Source: Flavobacteriaceae bacterium PS02338
Lineage (GTDB): Bacteria > Bacteroidota > Bacteroidia > Sphingobacteriales > Sphingobacteriaceae
Direction of reading: 5' to 3'
Assembly: GCA_029959615.1 (NCBI GenBank)
Contig: JASCOD010000004.1
Coordinates: 62,001-126,000 of the forward strand
DNA length: 64,000 nt
Shown here: positions 54,041 through 62,609 of the stretch, one piece after another
Layout: every line of letters begins with the position of its first letter
How positions within the stretch are numbered: position 1 is the first letter of the stretch
Program-made: the position numbers and the translations under genes
The notes under the pieces: generated by a model
Seen by the model: the letters and a program-made list of their open reading frames with translations, nothing else
The model's database searches: none
What the model was told of the DNA's origin: nothing

Positions 54041-56698
54041 ATGAAAATCAAACTATACCAACTAAGAAATTACATTTACCTAAGTTCATTAACCATCATA
54101 TTCTCTCTCTCTAGTTATGCTGCTTTTGCACAAAGCATACTTACAGGAGTTATTAAACGCAGCGACGGCTCGGCAGTTCCTCACGCCACCGTTAAAGTTA
54201 GGGGAGCAAATATTTCCACTAGCGCTAATGAAAAAGGCGAATTTCGTTTAGCCTCGGTTCCAGAGGTTCCATTTTACATCCAAGTAAGTTCAGTAGGTTT
54301 TAAACCACAAGACTTTCAAATCATCACCCTTTCTGTTACACCGATAGAGCTAGTTTTACTAGAAGCATCGCAGCTAGATCAAATTGTAGTAACATCAAGA
54401 CGTCGTTCGGAGGTGTTGCAAGAAGTGCCAATTCCAATTACGGTTATCGGTGGACAAGCAGCTGAAAATGCTGGAGCTTTTAACGTAAACCGTTTAAAAG
54501 AGCTAGTGCCATCAGTTCAATTGTATGCCTCAAATGCAAGAAACACCACTTTAAATATCCGTGGCTTAGGTTCTACTTTTGGTTTAACCAATGATGGTAT
54601 CGATCCTGGTGTAGGTTTTTATGTAGATGGTGTATACCATGCTCGTCCTGCAGCTACGTCAACAGATTTCATCGATATTGAACAGATAGAGGTAATTAGA
54701 GGCCCACAAGGAACTTTATTCGGGAAAAATACTACAGCTGGTGCGTTCAATATTACTACCAGAAAACCTAGTCAAGTGCCAAGCGGTAAGGTAGAGTTAA
54801 GCTTTGGTAACTATAACTTTATTCAAGCAAAAGCAACTGTTACAGGTGGTGTAGCTAAGAATTTGGCAGCAAAACTATCTGTTTCTGGTACACAACGCGA
54901 TGGTACCATTTGGAACGTTCTAGAAGAACGCAGATATAGTGGACAAAACAACATAGGTGCAAAAGGACAGTTGTTGTTTACGCCAAACGAAAAGCTAGAG
55001 CTATTATTAAGTGGCGATGTTAGTATTCAACATCCGGCAGGTTATCCATTAGTGGTTGCTGGTGTAACACCAACAGAGAGAAGTGCTTTTCGCCAATATG
55101 CTACCATTGTAACTTCACCAGATAATGGTGCAGCAGGATCAGGCTTAGGGTATAAGTTACCTAAAATAGATCCTTATTCTAGAGAAATTTATACCAATAC
55201 CCCATGGAGGCACAATCAATCTATTGGGGGTATCTCTTTAAATGCTGATTATAAAATTGGTGGAGGTAAGTTAACATCTACTACTGCATGGAGGTTCTGG
55301 AATTGGGATCCAACCAACGATAGGGATTTTACAGAATTCTCTGCATTGACCAAATCACAAGGTAACACGCGACACGATCAATATTCTCAAGAAATTAGAT
55401 ATGCTGGTGATTTGACCGAAAAATTGAGTGGCGTAGTGGGCGTTTTTGTTCTTGGTCAGAATTTACAGGGTTTAGGTCAAACTGAAGAAGTAGGAAAAGA
55501 TCAATGGAGATTTGTACAAACCAGTGCAACAGGCGAGCAAAATTTATATAACACTTATCGTGATTTGTTGACTGGTTATGGTATCACTACTAATTCAACA
55601 ATAAAATCATTAAGTGCAGCTGTTTTTGCACAGGTAGACTGGGAAGTTTTAGATAAGTTACACGTATTGCCGGGCATCAGGTTTACTTATGACAAAAAGG
55701 ATGTAGACTATGATAGACAAACCTACGGAGGTGGAACAATTGATAGCGCAGACCCAAATGCGGCGGCTCTACGTAGATTAAAAGCTGCAGTTTATGCTAA
55801 TCAAAATTTTAGTTTCAGCACAAATAACAATAACCTCTCGGGTAACCTTACCGTGTCTTATAGACCAAATGACAAGTTGAATACTTTTGCTACTTATTCT
55901 ACTGGTTATAAGCCGGTAGGTGTTAACGTAGGTGGTTTGCCAACTAAAACAGATGGATCTGCAGATACGGATTTGGCAAGAGTAAAACCAGAATATGTAC
56001 AGCACTATGAGTTAGGTGTAAAAACTAAACCAGCAGCGGGAGCTATATTGAATGTTACTGCTTTTAGAACAGATATCAAAGATTATCAAACACAAGTGCA
56101 ATCGCCACAATTAGGTGTTAACAGAGGATATTTGGCAAATGCCGAAAAGGTAAGAGTGCAAGGTTTGGAAATTGACGGTAGCTATCAAGTAGGAAGAATT
56201 TTAACGCTGAATGCAGCGGCATCTTATTTAGATGGTAAGTATGTGAGTTTTACTAACGCACCACTTCCGTTAGAAGAAACTGGGCATACAGAGACAGTAA
56301 ACGGTGTGCCAAATACTCAAGTAGCATTTAAAGATGCTTCTGGAGGTCGTTTGCCAGGTATATCCAAATGGAATATCTCTGGAGGTGCAGAGTTAAGCAC
56401 AGCAGGTAAATTAATAGAGAAAGAAGGAAGATTTTTTATTGCAGGTGATGTTTCTTATCGTTCAGAATATTCTTCAAATCCTACACCTTCTAAAGTATTA
56501 GTGATAGGTGGTTATACTTTGTTAAATGCTAGATTAGGTTTCAGATCAGAGAAGTTCTCTTTGTTTGTGTGGAGTAGAAATCTTGGTGGAACTAATTATT
56601 TCGAACAATTACAAGCGGCAGCAGGTAACTCTGGTTTATATGCTGGTGTATTGGGAGATCCAAGAACTTATGGAGCTACTTTAAGATTTGGGTTTTAA
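54041..56698 (+). CDS. TonB-dependent receptor (proteobacterial-style plug)
   Basis: An 885-residue outer-membrane receptor: signal peptide (about 1-30, AAFAQ), a carboxypeptidase-like domain (about 33-115), a plug with TSRRRSEVLQEVPIPITVIGG and IEVIRGPQGTLFGKNTTAGA, and a barrel ending in an aromatic strand (LRFGF). The plug phrase is the one common in proteobacterial siderophore and organosulfur receptors rather than the SusC type, and no SusD is near. The polycysteine leader and the shared element with cobA suggest uptake of a sulfur compound (inference). The genes that follow are not its partners by sequence. Confidence 0.87.
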   Translation: MKIKLYQLRNYIYLSSLTIIFSLSSYAAFAQSILTGVIKRSDGSAVPHATVKVRGANISTSANEKGEFRLASVPEVPFYIQVSSVGFKPQDFQIITLSVTPIELVLLEASQLDQIVVTSRRRSEVLQEVPIPITVIGGQAAENAGAFNVNRLKELVPSVQLYASNARNTTLNIRGLGSTFGLTNDGIDPGVGFYVDGVYHARPAATSTDFIDIEQIEVIRGPQGTLFGKNTTAGAFNITTRKPSQVPSGKVELSFGNYNFIQAKATVTGGVAKNLAAKLSVSGTQRDGTIWNVLEERRYSGQNNIGAKGQLLFTPNEKLELLLSGDVSIQHPAGYPLVVAGVTPTERSAFRQYATIVTSPDNGAAGSGLGYKLPKIDPYSREIYTNTPWRHNQSIGGISLNADYKIGGGKLTSTTAWRFWNWDPTNDRDFTEFSALTKSQGNTRHDQYSQEIRYAGDLTEKLSGVVGVFVLGQNLQGLGQTEEVGKDQWRFVQTSATGEQNLYNTYRDLLTGYGITTNSTIKSLSAAVFAQVDWEVLDKLHVLPGIRFTYDKKDVDYDRQTYGGGTIDSADPNAAALRRLKAAVYANQNFSFSTNNNNLSGNLTVSYRPNDKLNTFATYSTGYKPVGVNVGGLPTKTDGSADTDLARVKPEYVQHYELGVKTKPAAGAILNVTAFRTDIKDYQTQVQSPQLGVNRGYLANAEKVRVQGLEIDGSYQVGRILTLNAAASYLDGKYVSFTNAPLPLEETGHTETVNGVPNTQVAFKDASGGRLPGISKWNISGGAELSTAGKLIEKEGRFFIAGDVSYRSEYSSNPTPSKVLVIGGYTLLNARLGFRSEKFSLFVWSRNLGGTNYFEQLQAAAGNSGLYAGVLGDPRTYGATLRFGF

Positions 56699-56746
56699 CT
56701 CTCAACTCCTAAAGAAGGATTTGGGTTCCTAATTACAGATTTTGTT

Positions 56747-56826
56747 AAACCTATGAGGTTTTAAAACCTCATAGGTTTCTATGCTTCCGTCATTTCGACC
56801 GCAGCGAAGCGAGTGGAGAAATCTTT
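56747..56826. repeat. Perfect palindrome plus dispersed repeat
   Basis: AAACCTATGAGGTTTT (56747-56762) is followed directly by its exact reverse complement (56763-56778), a 32-bp palindrome. Next to it, TCATTTCGACC...GAGTGGAGAAATCTTTGA (56789-56826) belongs to the family at 12491-12584. The palindrome may also act as a terminator. Confidence 0.7.
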
Positions 56827-56850
56827 GAACTTAATTTATAATTAAATAGA

Positions 56851-56880
56851 AATGGTCGGTGTTTTACGCCGATCATTTTT
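56851..56880 (+). terminator. Hairpin terminator
   Basis: AATGGTCGG (56851-56859) pairs with CCGATCATT (56869-56877) with one G-U wobble, followed by T-run, about 150 bp after the receptor gene. Confidence 0.65.
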
Positions 56881-56933
56881 GTAAAATCTAAAATCAAATT
56901 TCTATTTTATGAGAAATTTTGATTTTGACCGAC

Positions 56934-57935
56934 ATGAAAGAATTTATCTTTTTGAAAAGAAACTCTTTAGGATTTTACTTTTTTTCATACCCACAGAAAC
57001 GCATTTCGATATTCTTGTTTGGAGATAGGCACAATAAGGGGGATGATTTCTTCCCTTTCTTAGGAGATGCAGTCTCATTTGAAATAGATAAAAGCAATTA
57101 CATAAAAGTTGGTCGATTTTTCTTAACTGAAGATAAAGAATTTCTTGCATTAGCTATAGACCAGCTGGGAATAATCTATGGTAAACGAACGGAAACAGAA
57201 GATTACTTAGTGCTTGAAGATACTCCAGTTAAATTCTTAAATTCGATGATGATTGATATGAATGAAGAGTATCTAAAGAAAAAATTAAATATAAGAACTC
57301 AACTTTATGAGTATGTATTTGGGGCTTTTGAGTTAAAAAGTATGGAAAAGATAAAATCATTGTGCGTTTATTGCGGTGCAAACTTTAACGGAGACCCTGT
57401 TTTAAAACAAGCTATTGAGAAACTCGCCAAAACAATGGTATCCCAAAATATCGAATTGGTTTATGGTGGTGGCAGTGTAGGTGTAATGGGGGTAATTGCT
57501 GATGAAGTAATGGCATTGGGAGGCATTGTTACCGGAGTTATTCCACAGTTTTTGATGAATAAGGAGGTGGGACATAAAGGCATTACGCAAATGATTATTA
57601 CCGAAAATATGCACCAGCGTAAGCAGAAAATGGCAGACTTATCGGATGGTTTTGTGATTTTGCCAGGTGGCTTTGGAACACTCGAAGAGTTTTTTGAAGT
57701 GCTCACTTGGTTACAACTCGGCTTGCATGCCAAACCAATTGGCGTATTAAATGTTGGCGGTTTCTATGATCCACTTTTTGCCCAAATGGATATGATGGTA
57801 AAACATCGTTTCTTAAAGCAGACCAACAGAGATTTGGTCTTTAACGAGAGTGACGCGAATATCTTAATAGAAAAAATGCAATATTTCTCCGCTACTCCAG
57901 ATGAGGTTTGGTTTAGAGATAGAAATTTGACTTAG
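56934..57935 (+). CDS. Unknown N-terminal domain fused to a LOG-family protein
   Basis: A 333-residue protein. The C-terminal 197 residues, from an internal ATG at 57342, are a complete LOG-family (TIGR00730) protein with VYGGGSVGVMG and the PGGFGTLEEFFE motif of cytokinin-activating phosphoribohydrolases; bacterial members also act as nucleotide hydrolases. The N-terminal 136 residues (MKEFIFLKRNSLGFYFF, DFFPFLGDAVSFEIDKSN, FLTEDKEFLALAI) match no family I know. The whole frame is open, so it is either a true fusion or two proteins, with the LOG part starting at 57342. The first ATG is 56934; an earlier TTG is ignored. Confidence 0.75.
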   Translation: MKEFIFLKRNSLGFYFFSYPQKRISIFLFGDRHNKGDDFFPFLGDAVSFEIDKSNYIKVGRFFLTEDKEFLALAIDQLGIIYGKRTETEDYLVLEDTPVKFLNSMMIDMNEEYLKKKLNIRTQLYEYVFGAFELKSMEKIKSLCVYCGANFNGDPVLKQAIEKLAKTMVSQNIELVYGGGSVGVMGVIADEVMALGGIVTGVIPQFLMNKEVGHKGITQMIITENMHQRKQKMADLSDGFVILPGGFGTLEEFFEVLTWLQLGLHAKPIGVLNVGGFYDPLFAQMDMMVKHRFLKQTNRDLVFNESDANILIEKMQYFSATPDEVWFRDRNLT

Positions 57936-57965
57936 TTGTTTATTTATCCTTATTTTTAAGAATCT

Positions 57966-58616
57966 ATGAATAAATATATTATTTCTGTATTATTTCCTGT
58001 CTTTTTCTGTTTTGTAGCGATAGCACAAAATGAGGTTTATCTAGATACGAATCAAAATAAAATCTCTTTAATAGGATTTAATGACCATTTGTTAAAATCA
58101 AAAATGGGATGGGGTTTCTATATCTTAGATAGTACTTATTATTATGTTCCTTCAAAAAGCTACAAACTAGGAAAACTTACTTCAGAAGAGTTAAAGTCAG
58201 TATTAAATAATTTAAAAGAACATGGTTTAAGTTTAAATGAAAATCAATCGGTATGTATAGGCTATATTGGAAATCCTCATTATAAGTTTAATCACTATGA
58301 TAAAATCAAACTTACTAAACAAGGTCATTTTTCAGATAAAGAAACCAGTAGGGCATATAAATTTATTGATGTATCAAAAGATAAGCTAAAAGCCATAAAT
58401 TTTCATGGTGAACGGCTTTTGAAAAGCGAATACTATAAGGAATTAGCATTGACAAAAATAGATTCATCGGGGTTTATGAAAAAGCTATTTAATCTATCAT
58501 ATCCATGCCAGAGCTATATGTATCTAAAGCCAGACGGAAACTATTTGATTATTTATGGTATCTCAGTGCATAGGCCTAATTTTACTAAACAAATTAAAAG
58601 TTTTATAGAGGATTAA
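57966..58616 (+). CDS. Exported protein of unknown function
   Basis: A 216-residue protein with a signal peptide (about 1-20, FVAIAQ) and a mature part rich in Lys, Tyr and Asn. It has no recognised motif. It follows the LOG gene by 30 bp and may be co-transcribed. The gene that follows has its own promoter. Confidence 0.65.
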   Translation: MNKYIISVLFPVFFCFVAIAQNEVYLDTNQNKISLIGFNDHLLKSKMGWGFYILDSTYYYVPSKSYKLGKLTSEELKSVLNNLKEHGLSLNENQSVCIGYIGNPHYKFNHYDKIKLTKQGHFSDKETSRAYKFIDVSKDKLKAINFHGERLLKSEYYKELALTKIDSSGFMKKLFNLSYPCQSYMYLKPDGNYLIIYGISVHRPNFTKQIKSFIED

Positions 58617-58666
58617 AAAAAAAATATTTACCTGTATATCAGCAGTTTATTTTTATTTCAAAATAA

Positions 58667-58700
58667 ATTCTACTAAATAGGTAGAATTTATATACATTTG
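58667..58700 (+). promoter_or_regulatory. Palindromic element and promoter in front of cobA
   Basis: The inverted repeat ATTCTAC-TAAATAG-GTAGAAT (58667-58687) is followed by TACATTTG (58693-58700), a -7 box, 26 bases before the cobA ATG. The repeat sits where a -33 element would be, and no TTTG is there, so an activator may be needed. Its core matches the one at 53839-53855. Confidence 0.6.
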
Positions 58701-58726
58701 TGCTGTTGATTATAAAGAAAGAACAG

Positions 58727-59524
58727 ATGATTTTAGAAAGAGTAGAAAGAAACACTGTTGAACCTAAAATAACTTTAGTAGGTGCAGGTCCTGGTGATCC
58801 AGATTTGTTGACTTTAAAAGGCGTAAAGGCATTGGCAGCCGCTGATGTAGTTTTATACGATGCCCTAGTAAATGAGGCTTTGTTAAACCACGCACCAGAA
58901 AATGCCATTAAAGTTTATGTAGGCAAGCGTTCAGATGACGAATCTTTCTCTCAAAAATTAGTCAACAAGTTAATGATCGATTACGCTTTGAACTATGGTC
59001 ACGTGGTTAGATTGAAAAGTGGCGATCCATTTGTATTCGCTCGTGGTTACGAAGAAATTCATGTAGCAGAATCGTATAGTATCCCAACGGAGATTGTACC
59101 GGGTGTTTCTAGTGCGCTAGGTGTACCGGGATTGCAAAAAATCCCTATGGTTTATGGCAACATGAGCGAAAGCTTTTGGGTAGTTACCGGAACCAATGCA
59201 CAGGGTGAGATTTCTCCAGATTTGTACGTAGCTGCAAAATCTAACGCTACCATTGTAGTTTTGATGGGCATTGAGAAAATAAAAGAAATTGCTTCGATTT
59301 TCAAATCAGAAGGTAAAGCTAATTTACCAGTAGCTGTAATAGAAAACGGATCGTCTACAGAAGAGAATGTCGTGGTGGGAATTGTAGAAACAATCGAAGA
59401 ATTGATAGAAGAAAAGAAATTAAGTTCACCTGCTTTATTGGTGTTTGGAAATGTGGTGTCGTTACATCCTCAATTCAATTCTATACACGAATTTTATGCG
59501 ATAATGGCGCAAGAAGAATATTAA
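58727..59524 (+). CDS. cobA: Uroporphyrinogen-III C-methyltransferase (siroheme synthesis)
   Basis: A 265-residue SAM-dependent enzyme that makes precorrin-2, the precursor of siroheme and cobalamin. The signature GAGPGDPDLLTLKG lies at about 19-32 and the second motif VRLKSGDPFVFARG near 95. It is the single-domain type, not fused to ferrochelatase or dehydrogenase. Siroheme serves sulfite and nitrite reductases, which fits a sulfur link with the receptor at 54 kb. ATG at 58727 is set by the promoter; the frame is open upstream to a GTG at 58700, inside the -7 box. Confidence 0.93.
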   Translation: MILERVERNTVEPKITLVGAGPGDPDLLTLKGVKALAAADVVLYDALVNEALLNHAPENAIKVYVGKRSDDESFSQKLVNKLMIDYALNYGHVVRLKSGDPFVFARGYEEIHVAESYSIPTEIVPGVSSALGVPGLQKIPMVYGNMSESFWVVTGTNAQGEISPDLYVAAKSNATIVVLMGIEKIKEIASIFKSEGKANLPVAVIENGSSTEENVVVGIVETIEELIEEKKLSSPALLVFGNVVSLHPQFNSIHEFYAIMAQEEY

Positions 59525-59565
59525 AGACTTATTACTTAGAGTAATATTTTTGTTTGGTTGTGATT

Positions 59566-59591
59566 AGCTGGGCCCCTAAGCCCAGCTTTTT
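59566..59591 (+). terminator. Terminator after cobA
   Basis: AGCTGGGC (59566-59573) pairs with GCCCAGCT (59580-59587), followed by TTTTT. Confidence 0.8.
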
Positions 59592-59790
59592 CGTGTTTTA
59601 ACGATTCGTGTTTGCCACGGATACACAGATATCGCAATCATTTAATTTTATCTGCGGTTAAAAAATATCCATCTGAACATCTGTAGCTAAAATCTGATAT
59701 TACTTAGTTTTCTAAAATAATTTAGAGTAAAAGTTTGCAATACTCAATCATTTGCCTAATTTAAAACAATTTCTATCCGAGTATTATTTT

Positions 59791-61197
59791 ATGGAGATCA
59801 TACATCTAAGTGCAGAATGCTATCCCGTTGCTAAAGTAGGTGGTTTGGGCGATGTTGTTGGGGCTTTACCCAAATATCAGAACAAACTAGGACATGTGGC
59901 GAAGGTAGTCATGCCAGCGTACAATTCTAAGTTTTTATATGAGAATGAATTCGAGACAGTTTACGATGGTTGGGTTAAAGTGGGATCAACTAATTATCAA
60001 GCTAGAATTTTAAGGGAAAAAACAAATAAACTCGGGTTTGATATCTTTTTGGTACATATCGCTGGCCTATTTGATAGGGATGGCGTATATGGCTACGGTG
60101 ACGATACCGAACGTTTTATCGCTTTTCAGATTGTTGCATTAGATTGGATTGCTCAGTGGGAGCACCGACCAGATGTAATACATGTTCACGATCATCATAC
60201 CGGATTAGTTCCGTTTATGATTAGCAATTGCTATCAATACGCACACTTAAATCAAGTTCCTACGGTTTTAAGCATTCATAATGCTCAATACCAAGGGCAA
60301 TTTGGTTGGGATAAGTTACATTATCTGCCATCTTTCGATTTGATTAATACAAGTAAACTCGATTGGAGCAATTCGATTAACCCCTTGGCAGCGGCTATTA
60401 AATGTGCTTGGCGAGTAACTACAGTATCACCAAGTTATTTAGATGAAATTAGTCATACTGCTAATGGACTAGAAAAATTGCTTGCACAAGAACGTTGGAA
60501 ATCTTTCGGTGTGCTCAACGGTATTGATACTGAAGTATGGAATCCTCAGAAAGACAATATGATAGCGAAAGGCTTTAATGCCAGAACGCTAGAAAGTGGA
60601 AAAAAAGCAAACAAAGAAGAACTTTGCCGTGTTTTTAACCTCGATTCAACTAAGCCTCTATATACGTTTATTGGTCGTTTGGTTGGAGAAAAAGGAGCTG
60701 ATTTATTGCCCGATATTTTTTACAATGCTTTGGCGCAGAGCGATGGTGAGATCAACATCTTGGTATTAGGCTCTGGAGATTCATATGTAGAAGACAGATT
60801 GAATGAAATTACGCATCAGTATCCGGGTAGGTATAACGCTTATATAGGTTATAATGAGGCACTATCTCATCAGATTTATGCAGGCGCAGATTTCTTGTTA
60901 ATGCCTTCGAGAGTAGAACCTTGCGGGTTGAACCAGATGTATGCCTTGAGATATGGAACAATACCTATCGTAAGGAGAATTGGCGGATTGAAAGATACCG
61001 TGATTGATATTGGGGATGGTGGTTTTGGAATTTGCCATGATCAAACCAGTGTTTGGGATGTAGGACATGCCATAGGGAGAGCCTACGAGTTATATCTTGA
61101 TCAAGGCAAGGTGAAAGAAATAAGAAAATATATGATGTCGATAGACCACTCGTGGGATAACTCGGCACAACAATACATAGATATATACCAAATGTAA
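59791..61197 (+). CDS. glgA: Glycogen synthase (GT5)
   Basis: A 468-residue GT5 glucosyltransferase that elongates alpha-1,4-glucan from ADP-glucose. The N-terminal KVGGLGDV motif (Lys15) binds the nucleotide sugar; the C-terminal half holds SRVEPCGLNQMYALRYGTIPIV with the conserved Glu. ATG at 59791 places the KVGGL motif at its usual place; the frame is open upstream to a TTG at 59752. It is followed 15 bp later by glgC. Confidence 0.95.
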   Translation: MEIIHLSAECYPVAKVGGLGDVVGALPKYQNKLGHVAKVVMPAYNSKFLYENEFETVYDGWVKVGSTNYQARILREKTNKLGFDIFLVHIAGLFDRDGVYGYGDDTERFIAFQIVALDWIAQWEHRPDVIHVHDHHTGLVPFMISNCYQYAHLNQVPTVLSIHNAQYQGQFGWDKLHYLPSFDLINTSKLDWSNSINPLAAAIKCAWRVTTVSPSYLDEISHTANGLEKLLAQERWKSFGVLNGIDTEVWNPQKDNMIAKGFNARTLESGKKANKEELCRVFNLDSTKPLYTFIGRLVGEKGADLLPDIFYNALAQSDGEINILVLGSGDSYVEDRLNEITHQYPGRYNAYIGYNEALSHQIYAGADFLLMPSRVEPCGLNQMYALRYGTIPIVRRIGGLKDTVIDIGDGGFGICHDQTSVWDVGHAIGRAYELYLDQGKVKEIRKYMMSIDHSWDNSAQQYIDIYQM

Positions 61198-61212
61198 AAC
61201 GATAAAAAAATT

Positions 61213-62484
61213 ATGACGGATAAAGTATTAGGAGTTATTTTAGGAGGTGGTCAAGGGTCGAGATTGGCACCGTTAACATTAACTAGATCCAAGCCAGCGG
61301 TACCTATTGCAGGTAAATATCGCTTGGTAGATATACCCATTTCTAACTGTTTAAACTCGGGTATTCATCGCATGTTCGTGCTTACGCAGTTTAATTCGGC
61401 ATCCCTTAACAAACACATTAAGAATACTTATCATTTTAGCCATTTCTCAAAGGCTTTTGTAGATATTTTGGCCGCCGAGCAAACGCCAGATAATCCTGCA
61501 TGGTTTCAAGGCACAGCAGATGCGGTGCGACAATGTATGCATCACATAGTAAGCCACGAGTTTGATTATATCTTAATCTTGTCCGGAGATCAGTTGTATC
61601 AAATGGACTTTAAGGATATGTTAAAAGCACATATTGATGCAGGAGCAGAGATTTCGATTGCTACCATTCCGGTAACGGCAAAAGATGCAACCGACTTTGG
61701 GATCATGAAAACTGATGAGAACAACACGATTACGTCTTTCATTGAAAAACCTAAATCAGAATTGTTGCCAGATTGGACGTCTGACACAGGAGAAGAAATG
61801 CAGAGCATTGGAAAAGAATTTTTAGCTTCAATGGGTATTTATGTGTTCAACAGGGACGTACTGATTAAGATGCTAAATGAAAATCCTGAAGAAAAGGATT
61901 TTGGTAAGGAAATTATTCCAAGGGCATTGGAAAATTACCAAGTTTCGAGTTATCAATATGAAGGGTATTGGACTGATATCGGTAACATCTCATCTTTCTT
62001 TGAAGCGAACTTGGGCCTAACCGATGATTTGCCGCAATTTAATATGTTCGACACTACGCATACTATCTTCACTAGAGCAAGGATGTTACCTCCATCTAAA
62101 ATTTCAGGAACTACCCTAGAAAAAGCTATTATTGCCGAAGGTTGTATTGTGCAAGCGAGCAAGGTAGAACATTCTGTATTAGGGATTAGAGCACGTATTG
62201 GAAAAGATACGACGATTGCCAATTGCTATGTAATGGGCAGTGATCGATACCAAACACTAGATGAAATTAATGAAGCCAATAATGCCGGCACTCCTTTGTT
62301 GGGTATTGGTGATCGCTGTTACATTAATAATGCTATTGTGGATAAAAACTCTAAAATTGGGAATGACGTTCGTATTAATGGAGGGGCTCATTTAGCTGAA
62401 GGAGATTACGGTTTTTACGTAGTGAAAGATGGTATCGTAGTAGTGAAAAAGGGAGCGGTAGTGCCTAATGGAACTGTGATTTAA
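61213..62484 (+). CDS. glgC: Glucose-1-phosphate adenylyltransferase
   Basis: A 423-residue enzyme that makes ADP-glucose, the committed step of glycogen synthesis. It has the nucleotide-binding GGGQGSRLAPLT (about 11-22), PISNCLNSGI, the GDQLYQMD segment with the catalytic Asp, FIEKPKSE, and a C-terminal left-handed beta-helix. It forms an operon with glgA. Confidence 0.96.
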   Translation: MTDKVLGVILGGGQGSRLAPLTLTRSKPAVPIAGKYRLVDIPISNCLNSGIHRMFVLTQFNSASLNKHIKNTYHFSHFSKAFVDILAAEQTPDNPAWFQGTADAVRQCMHHIVSHEFDYILILSGDQLYQMDFKDMLKAHIDAGAEISIATIPVTAKDATDFGIMKTDENNTITSFIEKPKSELLPDWTSDTGEEMQSIGKEFLASMGIYVFNRDVLIKMLNENPEEKDFGKEIIPRALENYQVSSYQYEGYWTDIGNISSFFEANLGLTDDLPQFNMFDTTHTIFTRARMLPPSKISGTTLEKAIIAEGCIVQASKVEHSVLGIRARIGKDTTIANCYVMGSDRYQTLDEINEANNAGTPLLGIGDRCYINNAIVDKNSKIGNDVRINGGAHLAEGDYGFYVVKDGIVVVKKGAVVPNGTVI

Positions 62485-62505
62485 TTCTCGGAGTCAAATA
62501 ATTTG

Positions 62506-62538
62506 AAGCCTTTCGGTAATCGCCGAGAGGCTTTTTTT
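62506..62538 (+). terminator. Terminator after glgC
   Basis: AAGCCTTTCGG is mirrored by CCGAGAGGCTT with a bulge or mismatch, followed by a run of T (62530-62537). Confidence 0.75.
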
Positions 62539-62609
62539 ATGGCAAATTTTAGGGTTTTTTAAACCATCCCGCCATTTTACTGTTGTTATTTATAAACGTC
62601 CCATTTTTT

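Noticed and set aside
56919..56933. Upstream TTG start for the LOG fusion protein
   Set aside because: The ATG at 56934 is five codons later and needs no rare start.
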